Under the pieces are notes generated by a model. That model ran no database searches. It saw nothing but the letters and a program-made list of their open reading frames with translations, and was not told the DNA's origin. The position numbers were made by a program, and so were the translations under genes. Below, one piece after another: positions 1-12,538 of a stretch of 64,000 nucleotides of DNA. The stretch comes from Macrothele yani (lineage: Eukaryota > Arthropoda > Arachnida > Araneae > Macrothelidae), in contig CM077022.1 in NCBI GenBank assembly GCA_039090855.1, positions 76,284,971-76,348,970 on the forward strand, given 5' to 3'. Each line of letters starts with the position of its first letter. Position 1 is the stretch's first letter.

Positions 1-299
1 AACAAATGTAGAAACCAGAATATTATGTTCAGTAGAATCAATTGTAAATAATTCCCAGCGTTTGTAAAAGAATGTTGCGGAAATACAGGGTTCAGAAATG
101 GTCTACAGCAAGATTACAGGGGTGTTACAAATATCTCTTGAAGTAAAAAACTGACCCAAAGTAAACAAACTTGTAATTTCTCTTGGCAGAATTATTATGG
201 TTTTATTTGAATGTGAATCCCTTGAAATAATTTTAACAGGAAACAGGGTTTACAGTGGGAAAAATGCAGCCGTATTTGAATTCAGATCACTTGAAATGT

Positions 300-1433
300 G
301 TTCAGAGTGGTTTGTATATTGTAAGGGTTGCACTAACCTAGTTTTTGCATTATGTATAGTGATAGAAAAGTATCTGTCAGTAAGAAACTTTTTGCTGCCT
401 TTGTAGATTTGGAGAAAGCTTATGACCGAGCAAACAGTGTGCTTCTGTAAAAGATCTTGAATAATTATGGTGTAACTGTGAATCTGCTTAAATGCGTGAA
501 AGCTATGTATGCTGGCAGTAGAGTGTGTGTATGTGTAAATGGTGTTTTATTGAATTGTTTTTCTATTGGTGCAAGTGTAAGACAAGGTTTTGTAATGGCA
601 CAATGTATTCATGTGATTCCAAAATCAACAGTACTGGTTTATGTCTTGGAAATTCTCATGTGTGCAGGTAGGTGTACACTGATAAACGTCCTGTTGGCAG
701 AGAGCAAAGGTGAGTTGCAGTGTATATTGCCGAGGACAAGTGAAGTTTGTATGAAATTCAAACTGAGAATAAATAAGGGAAAAATCAGAGTTACAGTTTT
801 TGAGCAAGGAACTGTTACCACTGAGTGCATGATCAGTCTAAATAGCATGGAGATAAACCAGGTGAATGAATTTGTGTATTTAGGAAACATGTTTGACAGA
901 GAAAACCAATTAGATAATGAAATTAGTGGACGAGTGAATTCTTCTATGAAAGTCATAGCTGCTTTAGGAGGATTTCACAGGAATGATGGGGTCTCAAAGG
1001 TCCAGAATGGCTGCGTATGAAAGTGTAATTGTTCGTACTCTGATATATACAGCGGTGAAACTGGGATACTGCAGAAGAGACATAACGGCGAAATTAGTAG
1101 GCGAGTGAATTCTTCTTTGAAAGTCTTAGCTGCTTTAGGAGGACTTCACAGGAATAATGGGTTCTCAAAAGGTTCAGGATGGCTGTGTGTGGAAGTGTAA
1201 TTGTTCCTACTCTGATGTACAGCAGTGAAGCCAGGATACTGCAAAAAAGACATGAGTCGTTGTATGGCAGTGAAACTCAAGCTGTGTTCCAAGATTGCTG
1301 TAGATGAAGATGTTTGAAACAATCAATAGTAAGTAAAATTTAGCACCATCAGTACCTTTTATTTTCCTAGATCTTGCTTTGAGGTGATAACCTTTGAACC
1401 CCAGAGAATAGCTTAATGATATGTAAGTATGGA
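300..1433 (+). mobile_element. Decayed 5'-truncated LINE fragment (reverse transcriptase part)
   Basis: Translation shows the middle of a non-LTR reverse transcriptase: an FAAFVDLEKAYD motif around 388-425, then MYAGSRVCVCVNGV and the VRQG box (about 505-595). The rest is broken by stops. The YADD catalytic box is lost in a deletion near 610-660. Base-level similarity to 47.87-49.16 kb is clear, including a shared 3' end (AACCT.TGAA.C.CAGAGAA at 1388 and 49127), so both belong to one family. The 5' half, with any endonuclease, is missing. The clade is uncertain; it looks RTE/Proto2-like from the RT motifs. Bases 1-300 show no clear coding or repeat signal. Confidence 0.75.
919..1255 (+). repeat. 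About 171-bp tandem duplication inside the LINE fragment
   Basis: The block beginning GAAATTAGTGGACGAGTGAA at 919 recurs at 1090 (GAAATTAGTAGGCGAGTGAA). It continues in parallel through the AGCTGCTTTAGGAGGA and CTCTGAT.TA segments. The two copies differ at many positions, so the duplication is old. The related LINE copy at 48.5 kb has this block only once. Confidence 0.8.
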
Positions 1434-1837
1434 ATAAACTCAGTTTCACTAAAAAAAAATAATTTTTTGGTAGGCAGCCCATATACACTCATTGTCATAA
1501 AAATCTGCACACCAAGAAAAAAAAACGTGATTAATGCGAAACTCTGCGAATAACTATGGAGGGTATTCAGGCGACAATTTATCTTATCCATGTGAAACAA
1601 ATGTTGTTTTGTACTGATGAATTGATGCTCTACAACTTTGTAATTGGAAATTTTGCTCTATCTCTTTTAGGTTTTGATTTGCAATGGCTAACTTCTGCAT
1701 TTCGCCGCTAGGGGCGCTGCTATTGGTTGCATTTGATCGAGCGTAGTCGCTTTACTATACCGTTATCTCACTTGCATAACTGCACCTCTCTCTCCGTTCA
1801 CAAGTTATTCCAGGCTAAAGGGTCTCCCCTATGCATC
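1434..1837. other. Unassigned stretch, possible transposon end
   Basis: No coding region is supported. The segment from about 1480 (ACACTCATTGTCATAAAAAT, then TGCACACCAAG) looks like a Tc1-type terminus, but I find no partner end in the window. It replaces the expected 5' end of the Tc1 element that follows. Confidence 0.3.
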
Positions 1838-2949
1838 CTGTATATACAGCCCTAGAATCCGCTTTCGGTTAGTAGAATGTTTGGGGTCTGAATGAGAAAA
1901 GCTGCTGATTTATCGGAGTTTGATAAAGGACAAATTGTGATGACACGCCTCGTAAATGGCGTTGCTGGTGGGTTGTTCACATGCCGCTGTAGTGAGTACG
2001 TATCGAAAGTGGTGCACAGATGGCCAAATGATAAGCCGTCATCCAGCCATGTGTCGTCTGTAGCTCATTGATGCCAGAGGGCAGCTGAGACTGTTATGCA
2101 TTGTTCACAGTGACCGCAGGACCACAGTGCGATGAATCACCCGCAGCTACAACAGTGGTGATCAGGGCAATGTATCTCAGCACACAGTTCATCGCAGCCT
2201 TCTGCACTTGGGCCTGCGTAAGCGAAGACCCAGCCGGGTCCCTCATGCTCACTGCACGTCATTGCCAACAACGCATGAAATGGGCCCAAGATCGTTGAGA
2301 TTGGACCGTGGATAATTGGAAGAAAGTGGCCTTGTGTGACGAATCAAGGTTCCTGGTGCATCACGCAGATGGCTGAGCGCGGATACACTGATTACCAATG
2401 GAGGCTATGGCACCTGAATGCACTGTTGGGCGGAAAGAGGCTGGCAGCGGTGGTGTTATGCTGTGGGCGATGCTTTCTTGGGACACTTTAGGCCCCATTA
2501 TCCCAATAGCACAATCCCTGACAGCTGTCAGGTATCTGAACATCGTTGTGGCCCAAGTTCACCCATTCATGGCAACTGTGTTCCCTGCTGGTGATGGCCA
2601 TGATGAACAGGATAATGCACCATGCCACACTACCAGAATCGTCAAGGAGTGGTTCGAGGAACATACTGGTGACTTTCTGTTTATGCCCTGGCCTCCAAAC
2701 TCACCTGACATGAACCCAATCAAACTTTTGTGGCTCTACTTGGAAAAGCGAGATCACACTAAATCACCATCACCCCAAAATGTATGGGAACTGGAGGACC
2801 TGCTGTTGACAATTATGGTACCAGATACCCCAGGATACCTACAGCCACCTCATTAAATCAATGCCTCGCCGAGTGGCTGCTGTTTTGTGTGCTAAAGGAG
2901 GTCCTATAGCTTATTAAGTAGGTGGTCTTAATGTAATGGCTCATTGGTG
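1838..2949 (+). mobile_element. Tc1-like element, degenerate, 5' end lost
   Basis: It aligns along its length with the complete element at 38168-39379. It ends in the same right terminal repeat (TAATGGCTCATTGGTG) followed by TA at 2950. The left terminal repeat is absent, and similarity begins only near 1838. The RTE LINE lies immediately to the right. Confidence 0.85.
1892..2917 (+). pseudogene. Tc1 transposase pseudogene
   Basis: This would be the DDE transposase that cuts and pastes its element at TA dinucleotides. The start codon at 1892 opens a frame resembling MRKAADLSEFDKGQIVM, a helix-turn-helix start typical of this Tc1 family. Later blocks appear in other frames: GGVMLWAMLSWDTLGPI near 2450 and HDEQDNAPCHT near 2600 (second catalytic Asp). 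They are followed by WPPNSPDMNPI near 2700. The third catalytic residue has changed: the family has NPIEH, here NPIKL. Frameshifts plus this Glu-to-Lys change make it inactive. Confidence 0.8.
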
Positions 2950-2969
2950 TATATAAAACCATAATATAT

Positions 2970-5900
2970 ATCATCATCATCAACCATTATCAATCTACTG
3001 CTGGACGAAGGTCTCCCCAAGTTTCCTCCACAACGGTCTGTCTTGTGCCAGTCTCCTCCATGTCACTCCCGCATACTTTCGAATTTCATCCACCCATCTC
3101 CCATGTGGTCTTCTGGGTCTTTTCCTATATCCCTTGGAATCCAATCTAAAATTTCGGCTGTCCATCGATGGTCTGTCCTTCTGGCAGTATGCCCAGCCCA
3201 TTGCCATTTCAGGGATTTAACTCTGATCATGATGTCTTCTACTCTTGTCATTTTTCGGACCCAATAGTTCCTCTTCTTATATTTCCTGGATACACCAAGC
3301 ATGCACCTCTCCATGTGACTTTGAGTTGCCTGAAGCCTTTGTATGTCTCTTTTAGTTAAGGGTCCACGTCTCTGCACCATACGTAAGCACTGGAAAGATG
3401 CATTGATCAAACACTTTTCTTTTAAGACATAATGGCATATTGCTCTTGAAAATTATGCTGTTTCTTCCAAAAGCTCTCCAGGCAAGTTTTGTACCGCGAT
3501 TAATTTCTTCATCAATGTGACCCACACTTGATATCTGCTGTCCAAGATAAACCTACATGTCTATTATCTCCAGCTTTTCTCCATCAATCGATAAATCTTC
3601 ATTTCTTGTAAAAGCATTGAACATCACTTTTGTCTTCTGAAAGTTCATTTTTAATCCCACTTCTTTACTCTTGTCAGCAATTTCCTGGATCATACTCTGC
3701 AGCTCTGATGAGGTAGTTGCAAAAATTACTATGTCATCAGCAAAACGAAGGTGGGTTAGATAATCTCCATTAATCTTTATCCCTTTGTTTTTCCAGTTCA
3801 GTGATTGAAAGACATTTTCCAATGTGGCATTAAAGAGCTTCGGAGATATGGTGTCACCTTGTCTCACTCCTTTTCCAATTTTTATGTGTGTTGTATTTTC
3901 AAACAGCCGAATCGTTGCACTTGCATTTTCATAGATGTTATTAATAATATTAATGTATGCATCTTCAATACCGCAGGATTTCAGAGCCATTGTAACTGCT
4001 GATGGTTTCACCGCATCAAAGGCTTTTTCATAATCGATAAAAGCCATGCACAATGGAAGTTCATATTCCCTCGCTCTTTCAATTAGTTCTCTCAGTACAT
4101 GGATATGATCTATTGTGCTGTAGCCACTCCTGAATCCAGCTTGTTCTCTCCGTTGAGCCATGTCCAGTGTTACCTTCAAACGGTGTGAAAGAACTTTAGT
4201 GAAGATTTTATAAACCACTGATAAGAGGCTGATAGGTCTGTAGTTCCTGAGATCCCCAATGTCACCTTTTTTATGTAGCAGGATCATTGTAGCATTGTTC
4301 CAATCCTCAGGAATCTTCCCTGCATTAAGGCATCGAGTGAAAATTTGGGCGAGTACTGTTTCGATTTCTCCACTTGCTTTTTGTATGATGTCTACAGTAA
4401 TTCCATCTTCTCCTGGAGCTTTTCCCCGCTTTATGTTCTTGATTGCATGTGCAACTTCTGCTGGGAGGACTGGAAGAACTCTAGTACTGGTACCTCTCTT
4501 GATGTCTGGAGTACATGTATCATCCCTTTCATATAATTTGGAGTAGAAATCTTTCACTCTTGTCAAAATTTCGCCTCTATTTCTTGTTACAGAACCATCT
4601 TCTTTTCTCAGTGCCATAATCTGTTTTCTTCCCTTACTGAGATGTCCCTTTGCTATCTTTAGGCTTTGGTTGATTTCAATTGCTTTCCTCACTAGTTCAC
4701 AGTTCAATTTCCTTACGTCTTCAGTGATATTTTTCGTACTGTCTTGCATAGCTCTATATATTCCACTTTGGAAGTCACATCTTTAGTTGTCCTCATCTTT
4801 CTTCTTTTTGCATCAACATTTTGGTTTTTCCTGATAATTTGTTCACATGCAACTTGTTTTTAGACCCAGCTAATTTTGTTGCTGTTTCCATAAGAGCTTT
4901 GGTTACTTTTCTGTTAACTTCAGAAATATCCACTTCTTCTGATGTTAGGCCTTCTAAAGCAGAGAACCTGTTCTTCAGTTCCAACTTGAAAGTATTATGG
5001 TGTTTTTCAAGGTTGGTTATGTCAATACATTTTGTTTGTCTTATGAGCTTGCCACGTTCAAGTTTAGTGTTGAAGTGCATCTTACATCTCACCAATCTAA
5101 TGTCACTACCTGTGTTGAACTTGTTTAGCACACTGCTGTCTTCTATGACGAATTTTTTGTTACACATAATAAAATCAATTTCAGTTGTTGTCCCATTTGG
5201 ATGTCTCCATGTCCATATCCTGTGCGGCTTTTTCTTGAAAAAGGAGTTCAAGATGAAAAACCCTTCTGCCTCTTTAAACTCAACGAGAGTATTTCCATGC
5301 TGGTTTCTGTTGCCGTGACCGAATTTACCTACTGAAGTTTCATTCTGTTGCCGTTGCCCTATTTTTGCATTGAAATCTCCCATAATTATCTTCAAGTGCT
5401 GCTTACCTTTATTATTTAGATAACGAATTTCCTCATAAAATTCTTCATTTCTTCTTCAGGATGACTTGTGGTGGGTGCATAAGTTTGAATAATCTGAGCC
5501 TGGTATCTTCTCGAGAGTTGGATAACGAGTCTTGCAGCTCTGTCAGAGGAACTTTCAACTTCTACAACTTTATCCTTCAGTTTCTTGTTTATTATAAATC
5601 CAACACCACTAGTTCTGCCAGTATTTGTCTCACGATAGTAGAAGAGATGTCCACTTTTCAGTTCAATGAGATCTTCTCCTTACCTCATTTAGCCCGACGA
5701 TGTCCCACTTGATTCTTTGTAGTTCCTCTTCCAATTCAAGAAGCCTTGAATCAGAAGATAGGGAGCGTCCATTATACATAGCCAAGGTCAGCATCAGATG
5801 GCAGCCTAGTCCGGTCCTCCGGGGGTTCTTAGCACCCTCTGCCTTCAAGTCACACTGGCCGCTGCCTTGGCCAGGTACATTCCAGTTGCCGGAGACTGAG

Positions 5901-6130
5901 GGCCAAGATTTAAGTTGTGGAATCATTTTGGAGGGGTTTGGCCATAACTCACCACGCTGGCCAAGCGGGTTAGTGAGTGTGGGATAGTATTTCCTCTAAT
6001 TCCGATGGTATAGTTATACCGCTATTGGCGGTCGTCAGAGCCACTTTGGTGGGAACAGGATGCACCACGAGAAGGCGGGGTTGACATTTGTCAAGGAGAG
6101 GCTGTGATGTTATGCATCACCTGACCTTAC
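2970..6130 (-). mobile_element. RTE-type non-LTR retrotransposon, nearly full length
   Basis: On the minus strand the order is a 5' leader (about 6130-5930), AP endonuclease, reverse transcriptase and a short C-terminal domain. The element ends at about 2970 in short GAT repeats (TCATCATCATCA on + at 2970-2982). A tail of short tandem repeats instead of poly-A is characteristic of RTE elements. Its 3' end lies about 20 bp from the right end of the Tc1 element. The 5' boundary is set by loss of similarity near the CA microsatellite at 6133 and is approximate. Confidence 0.85.
2995..5926 (-). pseudogene. RTE endonuclease-reverse transcriptase, broken
   Basis: Target-primed reverse transcription would use an APE-type nuclease and an RT. 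The N-terminal piece (5926-5663) contains MYNGRSLSSDSRLLELE and IVGLNEVRR (the metal-binding Glu). The second piece (5395-4793) has GDFNAKIG, IDFIMCN and, where SDHR is expected, SDIR, so the catalytic His is Ile. The RT (4749-3553) has KAPGEDGI, LRNYRPISLL, FIDYEKAFDAV, VRQGDTISP and LRFADDIVIF, and is open for 398 codons. The C-terminal part (3410-2995) is split over two frames and has KWQWAGHTARR and the final RRLAQDRPLW. Breaks lie at about 5395-5663, 4749-4793 and 3410-3553. Confidence 0.88.
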
Positions 6131-6132
6131 AT

Positions 6133-6133
6133 C

Positions 6134-6160
<27 letters not shown>
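6133..6160. repeat. (CA)n microsatellite
   Basis: Uninterrupted CA dinucleotides run between the RTE leader and the mariner end. Confidence 0.95.
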
Positions 6161-6167
<7 letters not shown>

Positions 6168-6245
6168 GGGTGTCCGAGAATTATTGGACACCTTACAAAA
6201 TTATATAAGACAAAACATTAAACAGATAGAAAGAAACTGACTGTA

Positions 6246-7138
6246 CTAACTTACAATGTAACTACACAAGGTAATAAATTTTAATGCGATATCCCTTGGT
6301 TGCTGGTAGTACGTCCAAGCAATACTAGATTTCATGCCATGTATTTGCAAGCATCTGAGGAGTTTTAGGGAATTAATAGCAGCTGTGATGCGCTGCTTCA
6401 GTTCCTGCAAATCAGTACAAGGCGTCTGATAGACACGATCCTTCACATAACCCCACATGAAATAATCCAATGAAGTTAGCTCTGGAGAGTGAGGAGGCTG
6501 CGGAATGGGACCACCACGCCCAATCTATCTGTTGGGGAAATGCTCATTTAGGCACTTACATACACACGTTGTCCAATGCGGAGGTGTGCCGTCTTGTTGG
6601 AAAACAATGTCATATCGTTTGATTTGGGGTATAGCAAAATTTTCTAGCATATCCAAGTAAATGTCACCATTTATGGTTTTTTCGCAGAAGAAGAAAGGGC
6701 CAATCACTTCTCTTTTTGATAGGGCGCACCACACATTAACTTTTGGAGAATCACGTTCCAGTTCAATAGCAGTATGAGGCGGTTCACTGCCCCATATCCT
6801 ACAGTTGTGACGATTCACAATACCTGATACATGAAATGTGGATTCATCACTAAAAATTACAGTACTGAGAAAGTTTTCGTCGTTTTTCACTCAATTCAGC
6901 ATATCCACAGCGAAATCGTATCACATAGTGAGATCATTTACATGCATCTTTTGCACTATTTGAATTTTATAAGCATGAAACTTTAATTTCTTGTGCAAGA
7001 TATCGTGAACTGTCTATTTCGGAATGCACAGTTTGCTGCTTGCTTTACGAACGGATTTCCTGGGGCTTCGTTGGAAACTTGCATTAACTTGGTCAACCGT
7101 CTCACCGCTGACGCTAGGCCTACCGGTTCCTCCACGAT
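6246..7138 (-). pseudogene. Mariner transposase pseudogene (C-terminal two thirds)
   Basis: DDD-type transposase in pieces. The helix-turn-helix end (RSPRKSVRKAS region) lies near 7060, the first catalytic Asp in FSDESTFHVSG near 6850 and the second in FQQDGTPPHW near 6590. The N-terminal end of the gene is on the far side of the insertion (18433-18560, IKRRMKQFKETGNVEHRGG). A TAG replaces a Trp near 6525. The usual SPDL motif of the third catalytic residue reads SPEL. Further frameshifts near 6890 confirm that the gene is dead. Confidence 0.85.
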
Positions 7139-7667
7139 ATCCCTGCACGGGGATAACTGGTTTTCCAGTTATTTGGGGAGCGCCGCCCCCACGGCCCGAG
7201 CTAACCTTGTGACGGTTTCTCTTGTCCAGCTGATGGGGGATGGCGTCCCCACGGCCCGAGCCGATTTTCTCTTTTCATTTTGCTTTTTCGTCCTTAGTTT
7301 ATTTATTGACATGTACCCGCCTCAGTTGTAGGCTGCTGAGGTTGTGATAAGGCGCCAGCTCCGGGTTTTGTTCCTCGTTCCCTTCCCTGTCTTTTCTCTT
7401 TTGTGTTACATTTTTTGTTTTTTCCGGAGCTGGTTAGCTTAGACCTACCTGCACGTTTGCCGTGTGCGGTGACCCGTACAGGTGGAAACGGGGATGCTGG
7501 AGGCTGAGGTATCTGGGGGCCGGGTTGTAGTGTCTCCAGATGCCAAACTCCTCTTTGCCCTCTGCTTCACCCTAAACGGGAGGCTGGGAGCTAACCCACT
7601 CCTAGTCAGGAAGTCTGTGGCCGAGTGGCATCCAGACTTCTAGTGGCTTGTTGTTCTGTTCGGCTGG

Positions 7668-8807
7668 GTGAGTTTGGGGGTAGGGTGGGCATGCCAAAGG
7701 GGTGTTCTCCGGGCACGGGAAAGTCTGGATGCACGCCGAGCATGTGTATGCCCTACCAACTTGCTATATCCGCTGACTATCCCTAGAGCCGATCCTGCTC
7801 AGTCTCTCAGTTCGAAGAGTCCTTTCTGGATTAATAAGGCTCTTCAGGCCATTTGCGGGCTCTCCAAAGAGTGTTAAGAAGCTCCCGTCAGGGGATCTTC
7901 TTGTGGAGACATCTCATCCACGTCACAGTGCCACCTTGCTGGAGACGACCGTTCTGCTGGACATTCCTGTACAGATCTCGCCCCATGGGTACCTCAATTC
8001 CTCTCGCGGTGTCATTAACTCCCACGACCTGCTAGAGTGCAGTGAAGAGGAGTTGTTGGAAGAACTCTGAGACCAACATGTCACTGGGGTTCGGCGTATT
8101 CTTTTCAGGCGGGATGGGAAATCTATTCTTTCCCGGAACATCGTCCTGACCTTTGACTCACCTACCCTGCCAACTTCCATCAAGGCGGGGTACTTGCGTC
8201 TAGATGTTCGGCCATACGTACCTTGAGATGTTTCAAGTGCCAGCATTACGGTCACTCCCAGCAGTCTTGCCGTAATGTAGCAACGTGTGTGCGCTGTGGT
8301 TCAACTGAACACTCTTTGGCGGACTGCTCCGCTGAGTCGGATCACTGTGTGAATTGTGAGGGCTCCCACTCTGCGTCTTCTAAGCAGTGTCCCAAGTGGA
8401 TCGAGGAGCAGGCTATCCAACGCCTGAAGACCACTGAACATCTGTCTTACCCTGAGGCCAGGCGGCGGATAGCTCCTCTTCCACCCGGCCAGCGCTCCTA
8501 TGCCTCGGTTGTGGTGCAGAAGGCTACTGTTGCGGTACAGACCATCCCGGCGCGGTGACCATCCCGGCGCGGTGTCCTTATGATTTTAAGGACATCGTCG
8601 CTGCTGGGCTTGGAAGCACTGAAGTCTCGCCTCATTGCATCCAAGGCGACATCTACATCGTCGCCTAAACCTTCTACGCCGAAAACATCTTCGGCCATCT
8701 CAGGGACCCAGGTTCAGGGCACTGCAAAGAAGAAGCCGGAAAAGGTGAAACCCAGCTTCTCCTCCTCGAAACAGAGCAGGCAAAAACCACCTCTCAACAC
8801 GGGGTAA
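7668..8807 (+). pseudogene. LINE ORF1 (gag-like, CCHC knuckles), broken
   Basis: ORF1 proteins of I/Jockey/R1 LINEs bind the element RNA. The segment 7873-8225 carries a conserved block (PHGYLNSSRGVINSHDLLEC, then IKAGYLRLDVRPYVP). It has a TGA near 8070 and a one-base shift near 8225. The next frame (8223-8558) has three zinc knuckles: CFKCQHYGHSQQSC, CVRCGSTEHSLADC and CVNCEGSHSASSKQC. It stops at 8559. Similar Ser/Lys-rich sequence follows to about 8807 in another frame. The true start is not certain. A 34-bp tandem repeat (CACTGCCGATGGATTGGAGG) sits between the ORFs at 8820-8882. Confidence 0.8.
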
Positions 8808-8937
8808 ACACAGCCCTGACACTGCCGATGGATTGGAGGTGACGGACCTCCAGACACTGCCGATGGATTGGAGGTGACGGACGACATGGAGACTTTCTAG
8901 TCGTCTGTCTTCATTCTTTCATTTCATTTTTTTCATT

Positions 8938-11900
8938 ATGGCCACGCTCATTCAGTGGAATTGCTGTGGTCTGCGTTCACGCATTGATGATTTTAAAAGG
9001 CTTACTGTCTTTGCACATACCTGTGTGCGTGTGTCTTCAGGAGACAAAGCTTCGCACGACGGACACTCCTTCGCTGCGGAGATATTCCCTTTTCCGCAAA
9101 GATCACCTGGACAGCGTTATCGCCTGCGGAGGAGTGGCCGTTGTTGTTACTCATGGTATTCCTGTCACTGCAGTTGCCCTTCAGACGACTTTGCAGGCAG
9201 TGGCAGTGAGACTATCTGTGAACACACTGTTCACAGTGTGTTCCATCTTCATACCACCAGATGAAGCTGTAAGCCTTTCGGATCTGGAAGATATAGTTGA
9301 CCAGCTGCCGCCTCCTTTCTTCATCTTAGGAGATTTCAATGCACACAATCCGTTGTGGGGTTCTACCACTCGAGACTCCAGGGGCCGTGTTGTTGAGTCC
9401 CTTCTCTCCAACACGTCCCTCTGTCTCCACAACACCAGGGCAGTCACTTATTTTCATGAACCCACCCGCTCGTACTCAGCCATTGATCTGTCCTTGAGTT
9501 CGCCATCATTATATCCTGACTGGTCCTGGAGCGTGTCTGATGATCCCCTTGGCAGTGATCACTTTCCCCATCTTTCTCCGTCTAGCAGGTGATGGGTACC
9601 GTCATCCTACTCGCCCTGCTAGATGGGCTATCGATCGAGCCAAGTGGGACTCATTCACGGCTTCAGCAACCATTACTCCAGACATGGTGACCTCGGGTAC
9701 GCTCGATGAAACTGTTGCGGCGGTAACGGATTGTATTGTGCAAGCGGCAGAACCTACCATCCCCAGGACGTCGACTAAACTTCCATGTTGCCCGCGACCT
9801 TGGTGGAATTCCACTTGCAAGGCAGCTCGTCAGGCCCAACATCGGGCTTGGGGTAGGTTTCGTCGGTACCCCACCGACGCGAACCTACTTGCTTTCAAGA
9901 GAGCCAAATCTTACGCGCGTTTGGTACGTCATCGTAGCCAACGGGAATCTTGGATACGATACGTATCTGGGATTAACACCACTACGAGCTCTAAGATCGT
10001 TTGGGACAGAATCCGCAAGATTCGGGGTAAGTACCCTTCTGGGGAAATCTCCATTCTTGAGAGTGGTGGAGGAATGGTTGCTGACGCTCAGGGTATTGCT
10101 GACTGTCTTGGCGCCGCATTTTCTTTGGTGTCCAGCAGCCGCAATTACGCTGCTTCGTTCCGGCAGGTACAGCCGCGGCTTGAACGGTCCAAGGTTTCCT
10201 TTGGACTGTTTTCCGCTACCGATTATAACAGCCCGCTGACTGCCGTCGAACTGAAGATTACCCTGAATCGGTCCGGCCGAACATCTGTCGGACCGGATAA
10301 CATCCATTATGAAATGCTGAAGCACTTTTCTCCGTCCTCTCTTGAATGTCTGCTGGTCCTGTTTAACAGGATCTGGCATGAGCGCGACTTTCCCGAATCT
10401 TGGCGCACTGCCATTGTCGTTCCTGTTCTCAAACCTGGTAAAGATCCCGCTAACCCGTTGAACTACCGACCAATTGCTGTGACGAGCTGCCTCTGCAAAG
10501 TTCTAGAGCGCATCATCAATTTTCGTTTAGTTTTTTATTTGGAATCATGTCACCTTCTTTCTCCTCATCAGAGTGGATTTCGGAAATTCTGATCCACCTC
10601 AGATCATCATCTTCGCCTTGAGACATCTGTCAGGGAGGCGTTTGTCCGGCGTCAGCACTTGGTCTCCGTGTTCTTCGACATGGAAAAAGCCTACGATCGA
10701 ACCTGGAGATACGGCATTCTCCGTGATCTGCATGACTGCGGATTGTGGGGAAATTTGCCAACCTTCATTGCCGGATTTCTCCAGAACCGGATGTTCCATG
10801 TGCGCGTTGGATCGACCCTCTCTGCGTTATACCCACAAGAGCAGGGTGTCCCTCAAGGCTCCATTCTTTCTGTGACATTGTTCATCCTTCATGTTAATTA
10901 TCTTTTCACCCTACTTCCTCCGATGGTCCGTGGCACCATGTACGTGGATGATCTGCAGATCTCTTGCGCATCTGTCAACATGCGCACTATTGAGCGGCAG
11001 CTGCAGTCGGCCATTAATAAGATCTCTACCTGGGCCTCCCACAATGGATTTGGCTTCTCGACCCAGAAGACCGTTTGTGTGCATTTTTGCCGCAAACGGG
11101 GCCTTCTCCCAGACCCCAGTCTCCGTCTGGATGGTACCACCATTCCTGTGGTGTCAGAAGCCAAGTTCCTTGGGCTAACTTTTGACCGAACACTCACCTT
11201 CCGACCTCACATCCAGTCTTTGAAGGTGTCGTGCACGAAGTCATTGAGTATCTTGAAGGTCCTCTCTCGAACATCTTGGTTGGGGCTGACAGGTGCTCAA
11301 TGCTTCGCATTTACCATTCCCTGATTCGGTCAAAGTTAGACTTCGGATGCATAATGTATGGTTCCACACGTCCTTCCGTGTTATGGCCTCTGGATCCTGT
11401 CCATCACCAGGCTCTGCGGCTATGCACTGGTGCTTTCCGTACCTCTCCCGTGCATAGCCTGTATGCCGAGGCCCATGAACCGCCGTTGTGCATCCGACGT
11501 AAGCAGCTGTCTCTTCAATTCTTCACCAAGTTGAAGTCTTCTTCCTGATCATCCACTGCATGGTTTCATTTTCCAACCGCAATGTGTTCGCCTATTCTCA
11601 CACCGGCCTTCCTGTGTTCCGACGTTTGGGATTCGGTTGTCAAACTTAGTGCGCGATGCTGGTTTAGACTTGTCAAGGATTGGTTTGACCCGGTTCTACA
11701 ATCAACCGCCTTGGCAGCTGGTTCAAGTAACGGCTGACCTTTCCCTTTGTGTGTGGCCAAAATCTTCCACTCCTGCTCTGGTGTACCAGCAGCTCTTTGC
11801 CGAGAAACAGTCTCTCTTCCCGGATTTCGTGGCTGTATTTACTGACGGGTCGAAATCCGGTGAGGTTGTTGGATCCGCTTTCATGTGTGGCAATGCCTCC

Positions 11901-12538
11901 CATGCTGAGAGGCTTCCGCCTGAATCCACAGTCTTTTCGGCAGAGATGCGTGCGGTACACCTCGCTTTGTACCACGTACAGTCTCGATCACATCGTCGCG
12001 CTATGATTTGCTCCGATTCCCAGTCCGTCATACAAGTCCTATCTTCTCCAGAGGACACGGACTCACCGGTCATCCGTGATGTCCATCGTCTTCTTGGAAC
12101 TTTGGAAGGTGTTGGGTTCCTGGCCATGTTGGGATCCGGGGTAACGAGCTGGCAGATCTCTCTGCCAGGTCTGTTTCCTCCATGTCACCAGCTTGGCTGC
12201 CACTGTCTTTCCGAGATTTTCGCCCTTTGATCCGGAAAATTGTTTTGGATGAGTGGCAGTCCCTGTGTCCTCAGCAGGGCAGCAATAAACTTCATGCCAT
12301 CAAACCACAGATCGGATTATGGAAGTCTAGTTTGCGGAAGAACCATCGTGAGGAAGTTGTTCTTGTGCGTCTCTGCATTGGGCACTGTCGTTTTACTCAC
12401 CGCTTTTTGCTGTGTGGCGACAGTGCCCTGATGTGTGAGGCGTGCCACTATCGTCTCACTGTCCTTCATGTTTTGTGTACTTGTGTTCGTTTTTGTGATC
12501 ATCGTTTTCGTTCTTTTCATTCTCATTTGTTGGACTAA
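8938..12538 (+). pseudogene. LINE ORF2: endonuclease, reverse transcriptase, RNase H; frameshifted
   Basis: The start ATG at 8938 gives MATLIQWNCCGLRSRIDDFK, the first endonuclease strand. LQETKLRTTD, ILGDFNAHNPLWG and the final GSDHFP keep the nuclease residues (8966-9592). The RT begins near 10290 (VGPDNIHYEML), with LNYRPIAVTS, FFDMEKAYDRTW, GVPQGSILS and the catalytic YVDD near 10940. RNase H (11820-12120) has FTDGSKSG, AEMRAV and CSDSQSV. The C-terminus (12182-12538) has IGHCRFTH and a Cys/His cluster, ending at TAA 12536. At least four frame changes (near 9050, 9580, 10592 and 11320) inactivate it. This would be a single protein of about 1,200 residues. Confidence 0.88.
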
